Source of the DNA: Nonomuraea cavernae
GTDB taxonomy: Bacteria > Actinomycetota > Actinomycetes > Streptosporangiales > Streptosporangiaceae
Assembly (NCBI RefSeq): GCF_014646355.1
Contig: NZ_BMNH01000001.1
Span: 772,675 to 836,674 of the forward strand
Direction of reading: 5' to 3'
Length of the DNA stretch: 64,000 nt
Position numbers and translations under genes: made by a program. How positions within the stretch are numbered: position 1 is the first letter of the stretch; every line of letters begins with the position of its first letter. Below, in pieces: positions 8,125 through 16,431 of this stretch. Below the pieces are notes generated by a model. That model searched no databases and was not told the DNA's origin. It saw nothing but the letters and a program-made list of their open reading frames with translations.

Positions 8125-9480
8125 ATGACCCTGTCCAGGCGCGCGATGGTGGCCGGAGCCGGTGCGACGCTCGCGCTGGGCGCCTCCGGCAGGCGGGCCG
8201 CCGCCCAGTCGCCTCGCCTCCCGGCCGCCGTCGCCGAGCCGCCTCGCCTGCCGGTCGCTGAGCTGCCTCGCCTGCCGGTCGCCGACCCCGAGCTGGTGGC
8301 GCGTGACGAGGCCGTGTGGCGGGAGGTGGCGGGGAGGTTCCGGGTGAGCGCGGACTTCGTCAACCTGGAGAACGGCTACTACGGGATCATGCCCGAACCG
8401 GTGCGACACGCCTACCTCCGCAACGTCGACCGGCTGAACGAGGAGAACTCCCACCTGCTGCGCACCACGTACAAGGGCGAGGCCGACCAGATCAGGCGGC
8501 GCATCGCGGGCCTGCTCGGTGTCACGGCGGAGGAGATCGCGCTGACCCGTGGCGGCACCGAGGCGCTGCAGAACCTGATCGCCGGTTATCGCGGGCTGCG
8601 GCCAGGCGACGCGGTAATGTACGCCGACCTCGACTATCACAGCGCGCAGTACGCGATGAACTGGCTGGCCGGGCGCCGAGGGGTGACGGTCGAGAGGTTC
8701 GCCGTCCCCGAGCCGGCGACCCGGCAGGCCGTGCTGGACGCCTACGAGCGGGCCCTGCGCGACCATCCGAAGGTCAGGCTGCTCCTGCTGTCGCACATGA
8801 ACAACCGCACCGGGCTCGTCACGCCGGTCAAGGAGATCGTCACGATGGCCCGGGGCCACGGGGTGGACGTCATCGTCGACGCCGCCCACTCCTGGGGCCA
8901 CCTCGACTTCACCATCGCCGATCTGGACGCGGAGTTCGCCGGGTTCTCGCTGCACAAGTGGATGGGCGTCCCCCTGGGGGCCGGATTCCTCTACATCCGC
9001 AAGGACCGCCTGGCCGACGTCGACTCCGTCTTCGCCGACGAGACGTACCCGCTCACCGACATCCGCTCCCGGGTCCACTCCGGCACCATGAACGTCGCCC
9101 CGATCCTCACCGTCCCCACGGCCCTCGACTTCCACGACGCGCTGGGCGCCCAGGTCAAGCAGGCCCGCCTGCGCTACCTGCGCGACCGCTGGGTGCACCA
9201 GGTGCTGGACCTCCCGGGCCTGGAGATCCTCACGCCCGAGGACCCGTCCATGTACGGCGCCCTCACCGCGTTCCGGCTGCGCGGGCACACCAGCGAGGCC
9301 GACAACGTGGCCGTCGCCGACCGGCTGATGAGCCACCACCGCGTTTTCACCGTCCGGCGCGGCGGTGTGACCAGGGGAGACTGCGTCCGGGTGACTCCGG
9401 CCCTGTTCACCTCGGCGGAGCAGGTGGACCGGCTCGTCGTGGCGCTGCGCGACGTGGCCGGCCGCATGCCGCGAGCCTGA
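8125..9480 (+). CDS. Tat-exported class V aminotransferase-fold PLP enzyme
   Basis: 451 residues from an ATG preceded by GGGAG. The N-terminus MTLSRRAMVAGAGATLALGA is a twin-arginine signal (SRRAMVA) ending near an AAA cleavage site. It is followed by a short Pro-rich spacer with imperfect PPRLPVAE repeats (residues about 31-55). The catalytic domain is class V aminotransferase type: TRGGTEALQNLIAGY, IVDAAHSWGHLDF and FAGFSLHKWMGVPLGAGFLYI, where the Lys in SLHKW holds PLP. It is closest in type to isopenicillin N epimerase-like proteins. Export of a PLP enzyme by Tat after cytoplasmic folding is plausible but unusual. Transcribed alone; reaction unknown. Confidence 0.85.
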   Translation: MTLSRRAMVAGAGATLALGASGRRAAAQSPRLPAAVAEPPRLPVAELPRLPVADPELVARDEAVWREVAGRFRVSADFVNLENGYYGIMPEPVRHAYLRNVDRLNEENSHLLRTTYKGEADQIRRRIAGLLGVTAEEIALTRGGTEALQNLIAGYRGLRPGDAVMYADLDYHSAQYAMNWLAGRRGVTVERFAVPEPATRQAVLDAYERALRDHPKVRLLLLSHMNNRTGLVTPVKEIVTMARGHGVDVIVDAAHSWGHLDFTIADLDAEFAGFSLHKWMGVPLGAGFLYIRKDRLADVDSVFADETYPLTDIRSRVHSGTMNVAPILTVPTALDFHDALGAQVKQARLRYLRDRWVHQVLDLPGLEILTPEDPSMYGALTAFRLRGHTSEADNVAVADRLMSHHRVFTVRRGGVTRGDCVRVTPALFTSAEQVDRLVVALRDVAGRMPRA

Positions 9481-9639
9481 ATCCGTTCCCGGAAGAGTGT
9501 CAGGCGGGGCCCCGAGCGGGTATGACGAATGGGCACAAAAGGGACGATAATCAGAGAACGGGACGGGTAACCGTACTGCGGGCCTGCTCCACCGTCGTCA
9601 CCGGCCAGCGAACACCGTGGTCGACGAGAGGAGACCGAG

Positions 9640-9855
9640 ATGAAGGCAGCGATTGGAGACCGGCTGGTCGTCGAGGGCACCTACCACGACGAGCACCGGC
9701 GGGTAGGCGTGATCACGGAGCTGCGTCACCCTGACGGATCTCCGCCGTACGTGGTGCACTGGCTGGACACCGGCCACGAGACCCTCGTGTTCCCGGGGCC
9801 CGACGCCCACCTGATGACCAAGGAGGACCGGGAGTCGACACTCCCGTCCTGGTGA
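9640..9855 (+). CDS. DUF1918 domain protein
   Basis: 71 residues, ATG with GAGGAGACCGAG upstream. The whole protein is one DUF1918 domain: MKAAIGDRLVVEG, then RVGVITELRHPDGSPPYVVHW and ETLVFPGPDAHL. This small SH3-like beta-barrel family is widespread in actinobacteria and of unknown role. Monocistronic. Confidence 0.9.
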   Translation: MKAAIGDRLVVEGTYHDEHRRVGVITELRHPDGSPPYVVHWLDTGHETLVFPGPDAHLMTKEDRESTLPSW

Positions 9856-9993
9856 GCCCCGCCAGCGCGTCGAGGGCGGCCACTCCGGCCTGACGCGCCT
9901 CGCGACCCGGCGGCGAGGCGCGAGGTCGTGATGCACGCCGTCGGCCCGGCTCGACAAGCCTCGCGCGAGTCCTGGCGACCGCGGCCGACCCGG

Positions 9994-10596
9994 TCAACGC
10001 CGGTGCGGCTGCTCGAACGTCTCCCTGCTGAGGAAGACGAGGCGGGCCCGCTTCCCGGGCAGGTCGATCTCGGGGCCGGGCACGAAGCCGGTGCGTACCA
10101 GGCGGGCGATCGCCTTGTCGTTGCGCGCGTCGGGCTCGGCCACGATCCGCCTGCGGCTCGGGTCGGCGAGCACGTACGTGAGGAACGTGGTCAGCAGGGC
10201 GCCGGTGAAGCCGGGCTCCGGCTCACCGGCGACCGGCCCGATCATCAGGTGGATGCCGTAGTCACCGGGCCGCACCTCGTAGCACTCGCCGACCGGGTCG
10301 AACTCCGGATCGTAGCTCTGGAAGAGCGCCACGGGCCGGTCGTCCCGGTGCAGCAGGAAGGCGTGGTGGCTGTCGAGGGTGCCCACGAACTCGTACAACT
10401 CCAGCACCCGCTCGCGGGTGGCGTCGAGCATGCCCCAGAACCTGGCCCGTTCCTGCGTGACCCAGGGGTAGATCACGTCGAGGTCGGCCGCCGGGTCCAG
10501 CGGGACGACCCGGACCGTGCCGAAGCCGTCGATCACCTGCTCGTGCACGGCCGCACGGCGCGCGGGGGACGTGGGGGTGGGGATCTCAGGGGACAT
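9994..10596 (-). CDS. GNAT acyltransferase of the siderophore (IucB/RhbD) type
   Basis: 200 residues, ATG inside the last 11 nt of the penicillin acylase gene. The sequence carries WVTQERARFWGM, DSHHAFLLHRDDRPVALFQSYDP and GDYGIHLMIGP, then RRIVAEPDARNDKAIARLVRTGF. This is the pattern of siderophore hydroxylysine/hydroxyornithine N-acyltransferases, and the local DesC (15847) carries the same motifs. A second acyltransferase besides DesC could load a different acyl group onto N-hydroxycadaverine. It is co-transcribed with the acylase from the leftward iron box, so it should be iron-repressed. I recall a similar amidase plus acyltransferase pair being proposed for aryl-desferrioxamines, which I cannot verify here. 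Confidence 0.82.
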   Translation of the reverse strand: MSPEIPTPTSPARRAAVHEQVIDGFGTVRVVPLDPAADLDVIYPWVTQERARFWGMLDATRERVLELYEFVGTLDSHHAFLLHRDDRPVALFQSYDPEFDPVGECYEVRPGDYGIHLMIGPVAGEPEPGFTGALLTTFLTYVLADPSRRRIVAEPDARNDKAIARLVRTGFVPGPEIDLPGKRARLVFLSRETFEQPHRR

Positions 10597-12742
10597 GCCG
10601 CTCCTCGGTGAGTCGGTTCCAGTCGGTGATCACGGGCACGAGCTCTCCGCGCAGCCACAGCGGCAGCTGGTCGCGGCCGTGGGCGTCGCCGGGCACGCCG
10701 GAGGCGCCGAACGGAACCACCCACAGGCTGTCGTCGCGCCTGGCCAGATCCCAGACATAGCGCGCCGCCGGCCCGCGCGCGAAGTGGTCGGTCAGCCCCG
10801 GGACACTGGACGTGGCCAGCACGCAGTCGTGGTCGCCGCCCGCCCCGTGCCACTCGTCCGACGCCGGGCCGGGCAGTGCCCGCCAGGGCGTGAGCCGGTG
10901 CAGCTCGCCCCACGCCACCTCTGTCCCTCCGGCCGCCGCGACCTCCTCGACGGCCGCCCGCAGCTGCTCGGCCTGGTCGAGGCCGGGCAGCCGGTCGGTG
11001 GTCAGCAAGGTCTCCATCGCGTACGCCACCCTCGGGAGCAGCGCGAGCCACGGCAGGAAGATCTCGGGGCACGGCGGGGGCTCGGGCAGGGCGGACAGCG
11101 CCGGGTGGGCCGCCAGCCTGCGGACCACGGCCGACCGCACCGCCGCGTAGGCCGTGGCGCCGGTGCCGGCGGCGTCCATGCGCCGGTCCCAGGCGAGCAG
11201 CCGGTCACGCAGCCGTACGGCCTCGGGGGAGAGCCCGTCGAGCTTGGCCAGCAGGTCCAGCAGGGGAGCGGCGGAGGGCAGGAAGGTGTCGGTGTGGACG
11301 GCCGCCATGTCGCCGGCGGACCAGGCCGGGGCCGCCTCCAGCAGCTCGCGGATGCGGTAGGCCCGGTGCGGCGGGGCGAACTCGACGCCCAGGGGTTCCG
11401 ACGGGCCCCGCTCGTTCGCCATCACCGCGAGGCCGCCGACCGGCGCGCGGGGCATCGGGTCGTGCCAGCCCCGCCACTCGTGCTCACGCTCCCAGGCCGG
11501 GACGACGCGGGTGCCGTTCGCCGGGTGACGGATCGGCACCGCGCCCGCGACGCGGTGCAGCAGGCCGCCGTCCGTGTCGGCGGCCAGCACGACGTTGACG
11601 GGCTCGGCCCACCGGTCGAACGCCCGGTCCACGTCGTCCACGGTCCTGGCCCGCAGCAGCCTGGGCAACGCCTCGAACCCCAGGTCACCTCGTACCCGGG
11701 GCGGATACCGCAGACTGACCGCCGCCCCCTGACCCCCGCCCTGGTCCGACGCGCCGTGGTCTGACGCGCCCTGGTCCGACGCGCCCTGGTCCGACGCGCC
11801 CCCGTCCAGCGCGGCGCTGTCAGCGGCCCACGCGAAACCGCCGGTGAGGACGACCGGGCCGCGGGCGGTCTCGATCACCTCGACCTCGACCGGGTCCGCG
11901 CCGGCCACCTCGACACGCTCCAGATGAGCCGAGACCGGCTCCCAGCCGTCAGGACCGTACGCCTCGACCGCCTCGCCCCGGCGGCGGAGCCGTTCGCGGT
12001 AGAGGTCCTGGTAGTCGGCCATGGCGTTGGTGATCGCCCAGGCCACCGTGCCGGTGTGCCCGAAGTGGGCGATGCCGGGGACGCCGGGCACGGCCAGCCC
12101 CACCACGTCGTACTCGGGGCAGGACAGGTGGATCTGCTGGTAGAGGCCCGGCTCCTCGATGAACCGGTGGGGGTCGCCGGCGAGGAGGGCGGCCCCGGTG
12201 CTGGTGCGGTCGCCGGGCACGAGCCAGCCGTTGCTCCCGGAGCTGCCGGGCCCGTCGGCCGCGAAGAGTCCGATCGCGTCCGCGCCGAGCCGCCGGGCGA
12301 CCGCCTCGCGCCACAGCTTGGCGGGGAACCCGGCGAACAGGATGTGGTGCGACAGCCACACGGCCAGCGGGGTCCACGGCTCCCACCGGCCGGGAGTGAG
12401 GCCGGTGGCGGCGAACTCCGGCGCCCGAAGCGCCCCGTCGCCGAGGCCGGCGTTGACCCCGTCGACATAGCTCCGCACCCAGGCGGCGGTGTCGCCGTCG
12501 AGGGCGTGGTAGCAGCGGCGGGCGGTGTCGTCGAGGCGGACCTGCCGGGCGAAGCGGTCCCAGCCGACGGCGTCGGGGCCGAGGAAGGCGGCGGTGGTGC
12601 CGGTCGAGCGGTGCCGTTCGACCTCGATCTGCCAGGCCCGGTCCTGGGCGGCGTTGTGCCCCTGGGCGTGGGCCAGCTCCCGGGAGTCGCCGGCGCGGAG
12701 GTGCGGGATGCCCCAGGAGTCCCGGAAGATCTCGATGCTCAC
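10586..12742 (-). CDS. Penicillin acylase (Ntn-hydrolase) family protein of the siderophore locus
   Basis: 718 residues from the GTG at 12742 (VSIEIFRDSWGIPHLRA, the usual family start). The alpha part carries NAAQDRAWQIEVERH. The autocatalytic nucleophile is the Ser in GSNGWLVPGDRTSTG (around residue 170), followed by LLAGDPH. No signal peptide is visible, unlike many secreted acylases, so it may act in the cytoplasm. An insertion made of GASDQ-type repeats lies in the beta part (DNA 11740-11805). The gene is divergent from desA, behind a perfect iron box, and overlaps the downstream GNAT gene. A role in acyl exchange or trimming of desferrioxamine-type siderophores is inferred from position. 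Confidence 0.85.
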   Translation of the reverse strand: MSIEIFRDSWGIPHLRAGDSRELAHAQGHNAAQDRAWQIEVERHRSTGTTAAFLGPDAVGWDRFARQVRLDDTARRCYHALDGDTAAWVRSYVDGVNAGLGDGALRAPEFAATGLTPGRWEPWTPLAVWLSHHILFAGFPAKLWREAVARRLGADAIGLFAADGPGSSGSNGWLVPGDRTSTGAALLAGDPHRFIEEPGLYQQIHLSCPEYDVVGLAVPGVPGIAHFGHTGTVAWAITNAMADYQDLYRERLRRRGEAVEAYGPDGWEPVSAHLERVEVAGADPVEVEVIETARGPVVLTGGFAWAADSAALDGGASDQGASDQGASDHGASDQGGGQGAAVSLRYPPRVRGDLGFEALPRLLRARTVDDVDRAFDRWAEPVNVVLAADTDGGLLHRVAGAVPIRHPANGTRVVPAWEREHEWRGWHDPMPRAPVGGLAVMANERGPSEPLGVEFAPPHRAYRIRELLEAAPAWSAGDMAAVHTDTFLPSAAPLLDLLAKLDGLSPEAVRLRDRLLAWDRRMDAAGTGATAYAAVRSAVVRRLAAHPALSALPEPPPCPEIFLPWLALLPRVAYAMETLLTTDRLPGLDQAEQLRAAVEEVAAAGGTEVAWGELHRLTPWRALPGPASDEWHGAGGDHDCVLATSSVPGLTDHFARGPAARYVWDLARRDDSLWVVPFGASGVPGDAHGRDQLPLWLRGELVPVITDWNRLTEERHVP
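11740..11805. repeat. 15-bp tandem repeat inside the acylase gene
   Basis: Units close to GGTCCGACGCGCCCT are repeated about four times with single-base changes. In the protein this gives GASDQ/GASDH repeats in a surface loop. The unit length keeps the reading frame, so copy number can vary without destroying the enzyme. Confidence 0.75.
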
Positions 12743-12802
12743 ACAGTCCTCGCTATGTACGGCCAAGCGGACCAGAACCACGATCTACCTCTGGACAGAT
12801 AC

Positions 12803-12821
12803 TTAGGTTAGGTTAACCTAA
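12803..12821 (-). promoter_or_regulatory. Iron box (DmdR/IdeR operator) for the acylase-GNAT operon
   Basis: TTAGGTTAGGTTAACCTAA matches the actinobacterial consensus TTAGGTTAGGCTAACCTAA at 18 of 19 positions. It lies 61 nt in front of the GTG of the penicillin acylase gene. The divalent-iron regulator would repress the operon in iron-rich cells. Confidence 0.9.
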
Positions 12822-12924
12822 GTATTGCCAGTACAAAAGGTTCATATTGCCCGCAGAGTGCCCCCTCGCCTGAGCCCCAGGGTGTCCGGGCGGGGGTCGT
12901 TGGAGAGCCAAGATCAGCCCTAAG

Positions 12925-12943
12925 TTAGGTTAGCCTAACCTAA
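12925..12943 (+). promoter_or_regulatory. Iron box (DmdR/IdeR operator) for desABCD
   Basis: TTAGGTTAGCCTAACCTAA is an uninterrupted palindromic iron box (one base from the usual consensus), 31 nt upstream of the desA ATG. Placed so close to the start it would block the promoter of the whole desA-D-MFS run. Confidence 0.92.
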
Positions 12944-12974
12944 CTGCAACGTCCGTGACTGTTGAGGACTGACC

Positions 12975-14531
12975 ATGACTTTTTGGGGACACCCCGTCGA
13001 TGTCCCATCGGCAGCCGCCGTATCCGAACCGGCAGGCGCGAGGCTCCACCTGTTCAACCACGCGACCATGGACCACTACCGGCAGGCGCTGGCCGCCGGG
13101 ATCGACCGGGTGGCCACCCGGATCGCCGCCGCCGACCGGCCTTTCAGCGGGATCTCCCCCTCGCTGCTCGTCCCGGAGATCTCCGCCATCGACCTGGAAC
13201 ACCCCCTGCGCGACCCCGCCGCCGCCCTCGACGAGCTGGAGGACGTCTACCTGCGCGACGCGGTCTACTTCCACCACCCCCGCTACCTGGCCCACCTCAA
13301 CTGTCCCGTCGTCATCCCCGCCCTGCTCGGCGAGGCCGTCCTCACGGCCGTCAACTCCTCGCTCGACACCTGGGACCAGAGCGCGGGCGGCACGCTGATC
13401 GAGCGCCGCCTGATCGACTGGACGGCCGGGCGCGTGGGGTTCGGCCACCAGGCGGACGGCGTCTTCACCAGCGGTGGCACCCAGTCCAACCTCCAGGCCC
13501 TGCTGCTGGCCCGCGAGGAGGCGCGCGCGTTCGCGACGGCCGGCTCGGCGGCGTCGGCCGGACACGAGCCGCTACCCCGGCTGCGCGTCATCGCCTCCGA
13601 GGCGGGCCACTTCAGCGTGCAGAAGTCGGCTAAACTCCTCGGTCTCGGGCCGGACGCCGTCATCACGGTGGAGACCGGCCCGGACCGCCGCATGCGACCG
13701 GCCGCCCTGGCCCGCGAGCTGGAACGCTGCCGCCGCGAGAACCTTCTGGTGATGGCCGTCGTCGCCACGGCCGGCACCACCGACTTCGGCACCATCGACC
13801 CGCTGCCCGAGATCGCCGACCTGTGCGCGCGGGCCGGGACCTGGCTGCACGTGGACGCCGCCTACGGCTGCGGCCTGCTCGTGTCGCGCACCCGGCGGCA
13901 CCTGCTCGACGGCATCGAGCGCGCCGACTCGGTGACCGTGGACTTCCACAAGTCCTTCTTCCAGCCGGTCAGTTCGAGCGCCCTGCTGGTACGCGACGGC
14001 GCCGTGCTGCGGCACGCGACCTACCACGCCGACTACCTCAACCCCGCCCGCATGGCCGAGCAGCGCATCCCCAACCAGGTCGACAAGAGCATCCAGACCA
14101 CCCGCCGCTTCGACGCCCTCAAGCTGTGGATGACGCTGCGCATCATGGGCCCCGACGGGATCGGCGAGCTGTTCGACGAGGTGGTGGACCGTACGGCCGC
14201 GGCCTGGGACCTGCTGGCCGCCGACGCGCGCTTCGAGATCGTCACCAAGTCGCAGCTCAGCACCCTCGTCTTCCGCTACCTGCCGCCGGAGGGCCCCGGC
14301 CGCAAGCTGGCCGACGACGCCAACCTGTACGCGCGCGAGGCGCTGGCCGCCTCGGGCGCGGCCGTCGTCGCCGGCACCAAGGTCGACGGCCGGCACTACC
14401 TGAAGTTCACCCTGCTCAACCCGGAGACGACGCTGGACGACATCGCGCACGTCGTCGAGCTCATCGCCGAGCACGCGGGACGGTACGTGAACGACCGCGC
14501 CCCCCTCGAAACCTGCGGCCAGGCCGGCTGA
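12975..14531 (+). CDS. desA: Lysine decarboxylase DesA (PLP group II)
   Basis: 518 residues, ATG with TGAGGA upstream. Group II PLP decarboxylase: [51 protein letters not shown] and the cofactor lysine in [12 protein letters not shown] (about residue 328). It converts lysine to cadaverine, the first step of desferrioxamine synthesis. It is the first gene of a tightly spaced operon (20 nt to desB) under a perfect iron box. Length and gene order match DesA of Streptomyces. Confidence 0.95.
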   Translation: MTFWGHPVDVPSAAAVSEPAGARLHLFNHATMDHYRQALAAGIDRVATRIAAADRPFSGISPSLLVPEISAIDLEHPLRDPAAALDELEDVYLRDAVYFHHPRYLAHLNCPVVIPALLGEAVLTAVNSSLDTWDQSAGGTLIERRLIDWTAGRVGFGHQADGVFTSGGTQSNLQALLLAREEARAFATAGSAASAGHEPLPRLRVIASEAGHFSVQKSAKLLGLGPDAVITVETGPDRRMRPAALARELERCRRENLLVMAVVATAGTTDFGTIDPLPEIADLCARAGTWLHVDAAYGCGLLVSRTRRHLLDGIERADSVTVDFHKSFFQPVSSSALLVRDGAVLRHATYHADYLNPARMAEQRIPNQVDKSIQTTRRFDALKLWMTLRIMGPDGIGELFDEVVDRTAAAWDLLAADARFEIVTKSQLSTLVFRYLPPEGPGRKLADDANLYAREALAASGAAVVAGTKVDGRHYLKFTLLNPETTLDDIAHVVELIAEHAGRYVNDRAPLETCGQAG

Positions 14532-14551
14532 CCCACCACGGGAGGAACCGT

Positions 14552-15850
14552 ATGTCCACGCACGACTTCATCGCGATCGGGCTCGGCCCGTACAACCTGG
14601 GTCTCGCCTGCCTGACCGAGCCGATCGAGGAGCTCGACGGCCTGTTCCTGGAGAGCAAGCCGGACTTCGACTGGCATCCGGGGATGCTGCTCGACTCGGC
14701 CACCCTGCAGACGCCGTTCATCGCCGACCTCGTCACCCTGGCCGACCCCACCTCGCGCTACTCCTTCCTCAACTATCTGAAGGAGTCGGGGCGGCTCTAC
14801 CCGTTCTACATCCGCGAGATCTTCTACCAGATGCGCAGCGAGTACAACGCGTACTGCCGCTGGGCCGCCGCCCGGCTGCGCGGCATCCGCTTCGGCCACG
14901 AGGTGACCTCCGTCGAGTACGACGAGGCCGACGGGCTCTACACGGTCCGCGCGGTCAGGTCGGGCACCGGGGAGACGACCGAGCACCGCGCCCGGCACCT
15001 CGTCCTCGGCACCGGCACCCCGCCGTACCTCCCGGACGCCTGCCAGGGACTCGGCGGCGACCTCATCCACAACGCGGGCTATCTCGGTGCCAGGGCCGCG
15101 CTGCGCGACAAGGAGAGCATCACCGTCGTCGGCAGCGGCCAGAGCGCGGCCGAGATCTACTACGACCTGCTGGGCGACATCGACGCCCGCGGCTACCGGC
15201 TCAACTGGGTGACCAGGTCGCCGAGGTTCTTCCCGCTGGAGTACACCAAGCTGACGCTGGAGATGACCTCGCCGGAGTACGTGGACTACTTCCACGCGCT
15301 GCCCGAGGACACCCGCTACCGGCTGGAGGAGGAGCAGAAAGGGCTGTTCAAGGGCATCAACGCCGACCTGATCAACGACATCTTCAACCTGCTCTACCAG
15401 AAGACCGTCGGCGGCCCGATCCCCACCCGGCTGTTCACCAACACCGCGCTGACCAGCGCCTCCTACGACGACGGCCGGGGTGAATACACCCTCGGGCTGC
15501 GGCACGTCGAGCAGGAGCGCGACTTCTCGCTGCGCACCCACGGCCTGATCCTGGCCACCGGCTACAAGTACCAGGTGCCCGCCTTCCTGGAGCCCGTACG
15601 CGACCGCATCCGCTGGGACGCCCACGGCCGCTTCGACGTGGCCAGGAACTACAGCATCGACACCACCGGCCGCGGCATCTTCCTGCAGAACGGCGCCACC
15701 CACGCGCACAGCATCACCTCGCCCGACCTCGGCATGGGCCCGTACCGCAACTCGTGGATCGTCCGCGAGCTGCTCGGCCGCGAGTTCTACCCGATCGAGA
15801 AGGCCATCGCCTTCCAGGAGTTCGGCGCGCCGGAGGGCGTCATCGCATGA
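14552..15850 (+). CDS. desB: Cadaverine N-monooxygenase DesB
   Basis: 432 residues, ATG with GGAGGAA upstream. Flavin-dependent N-hydroxylase of the lysine/ornithine monooxygenase type: FAD site [15 protein letters not shown] at the start, substrate region [25 protein letters not shown] site [16 protein letters not shown], and C-terminal motif [14 protein letters not shown]. It hydroxylates cadaverine to N-hydroxycadaverine. The stop overlaps the desC start as ATGA. Confidence 0.95.
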   Translation: MSTHDFIAIGLGPYNLGLACLTEPIEELDGLFLESKPDFDWHPGMLLDSATLQTPFIADLVTLADPTSRYSFLNYLKESGRLYPFYIREIFYQMRSEYNAYCRWAAARLRGIRFGHEVTSVEYDEADGLYTVRAVRSGTGETTEHRARHLVLGTGTPPYLPDACQGLGGDLIHNAGYLGARAALRDKESITVVGSGQSAAEIYYDLLGDIDARGYRLNWVTRSPRFFPLEYTKLTLEMTSPEYVDYFHALPEDTRYRLEEEQKGLFKGINADLINDIFNLLYQKTVGGPIPTRLFTNTALTSASYDDGRGEYTLGLRHVEQERDFSLRTHGLILATGYKYQVPAFLEPVRDRIRWDAHGRFDVARNYSIDTTGRGIFLQNGATHAHSITSPDLGMGPYRNSWIVRELLGREFYPIEKAIAFQEFGAPEGVIA

Positions 15851-16431
15851 GCGAGATCCTCTTCACCCGCACGGACGAGCGGATCGGCGAGCTGGCGGTG
15901 CGCCCGCTCGACCTCGACACCGACGCCGAGCAGCTGCACGGCTGGGTGACGCACCCCAAGGCGGCGTTCTGGATGATGCTGGACGCCGACCTGGCGCGGG
16001 TCGTCGCCGAGTACCGCCGGATCGAGGCGCATCCGCACCACGACGCGTTCCTCGGGCTGGTCGACGGCCGGCCCGCCTTCCTGGTCGAACGCTACGACCC
16101 GGCGCACGTCGAGCTCGCCGGCCTGTACGACGCCGAGGAGGGCGACGTCGGCATGCACTTCCTGTGCGCGCCGACGGACACCCCGGTCCACGGCTTCACC
16201 CTGGCCGTGATCACCACCGTCATGGAGCTGCTCTTCAGCGACCCGGCCTGCCACCGCGTCGTGGTCGAGCCCGACGTCCGCAACACGGCGGTGCACGCGC
16301 TCAACGCGGCCGTCGGGTTCGAGGTCGTCGGCCCCGTCGCCAAACCGGAGAAGGAGGCGCTGCTCAGCGTCTGCACCCGGGACCGCTTCCGTTCCGCCGC
16401 CCGCCGAGATCACCGAGGAGTGACCGCGTGA
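15847..16431 (+). CDS. desC: N-hydroxycadaverine acyltransferase DesC
   Basis: 194 residues from the ATG overlapping the desB stop. GNAT-type siderophore acyltransferase: [50 protein letters not shown], and [23 protein letters not shown] for acyl-CoA binding. It transfers succinyl or acetyl groups from CoA to N-hydroxycadaverine, giving the hydroxamate building blocks. It shares these motifs with the GNAT encoded at 9994-10596. It overlaps desD as GTGA. Confidence 0.93.
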   Translation: MSEILFTRTDERIGELAVRPLDLDTDAEQLHGWVTHPKAAFWMMLDADLARVVAEYRRIEAHPHHDAFLGLVDGRPAFLVERYDPAHVELAGLYDAEEGDVGMHFLCAPTDTPVHGFTLAVITTVMELLFSDPACHRVVVEPDVRNTAVHALNAAVGFEVVGPVAKPEKEALLSVCTRDRFRSAARRDHRGVTA

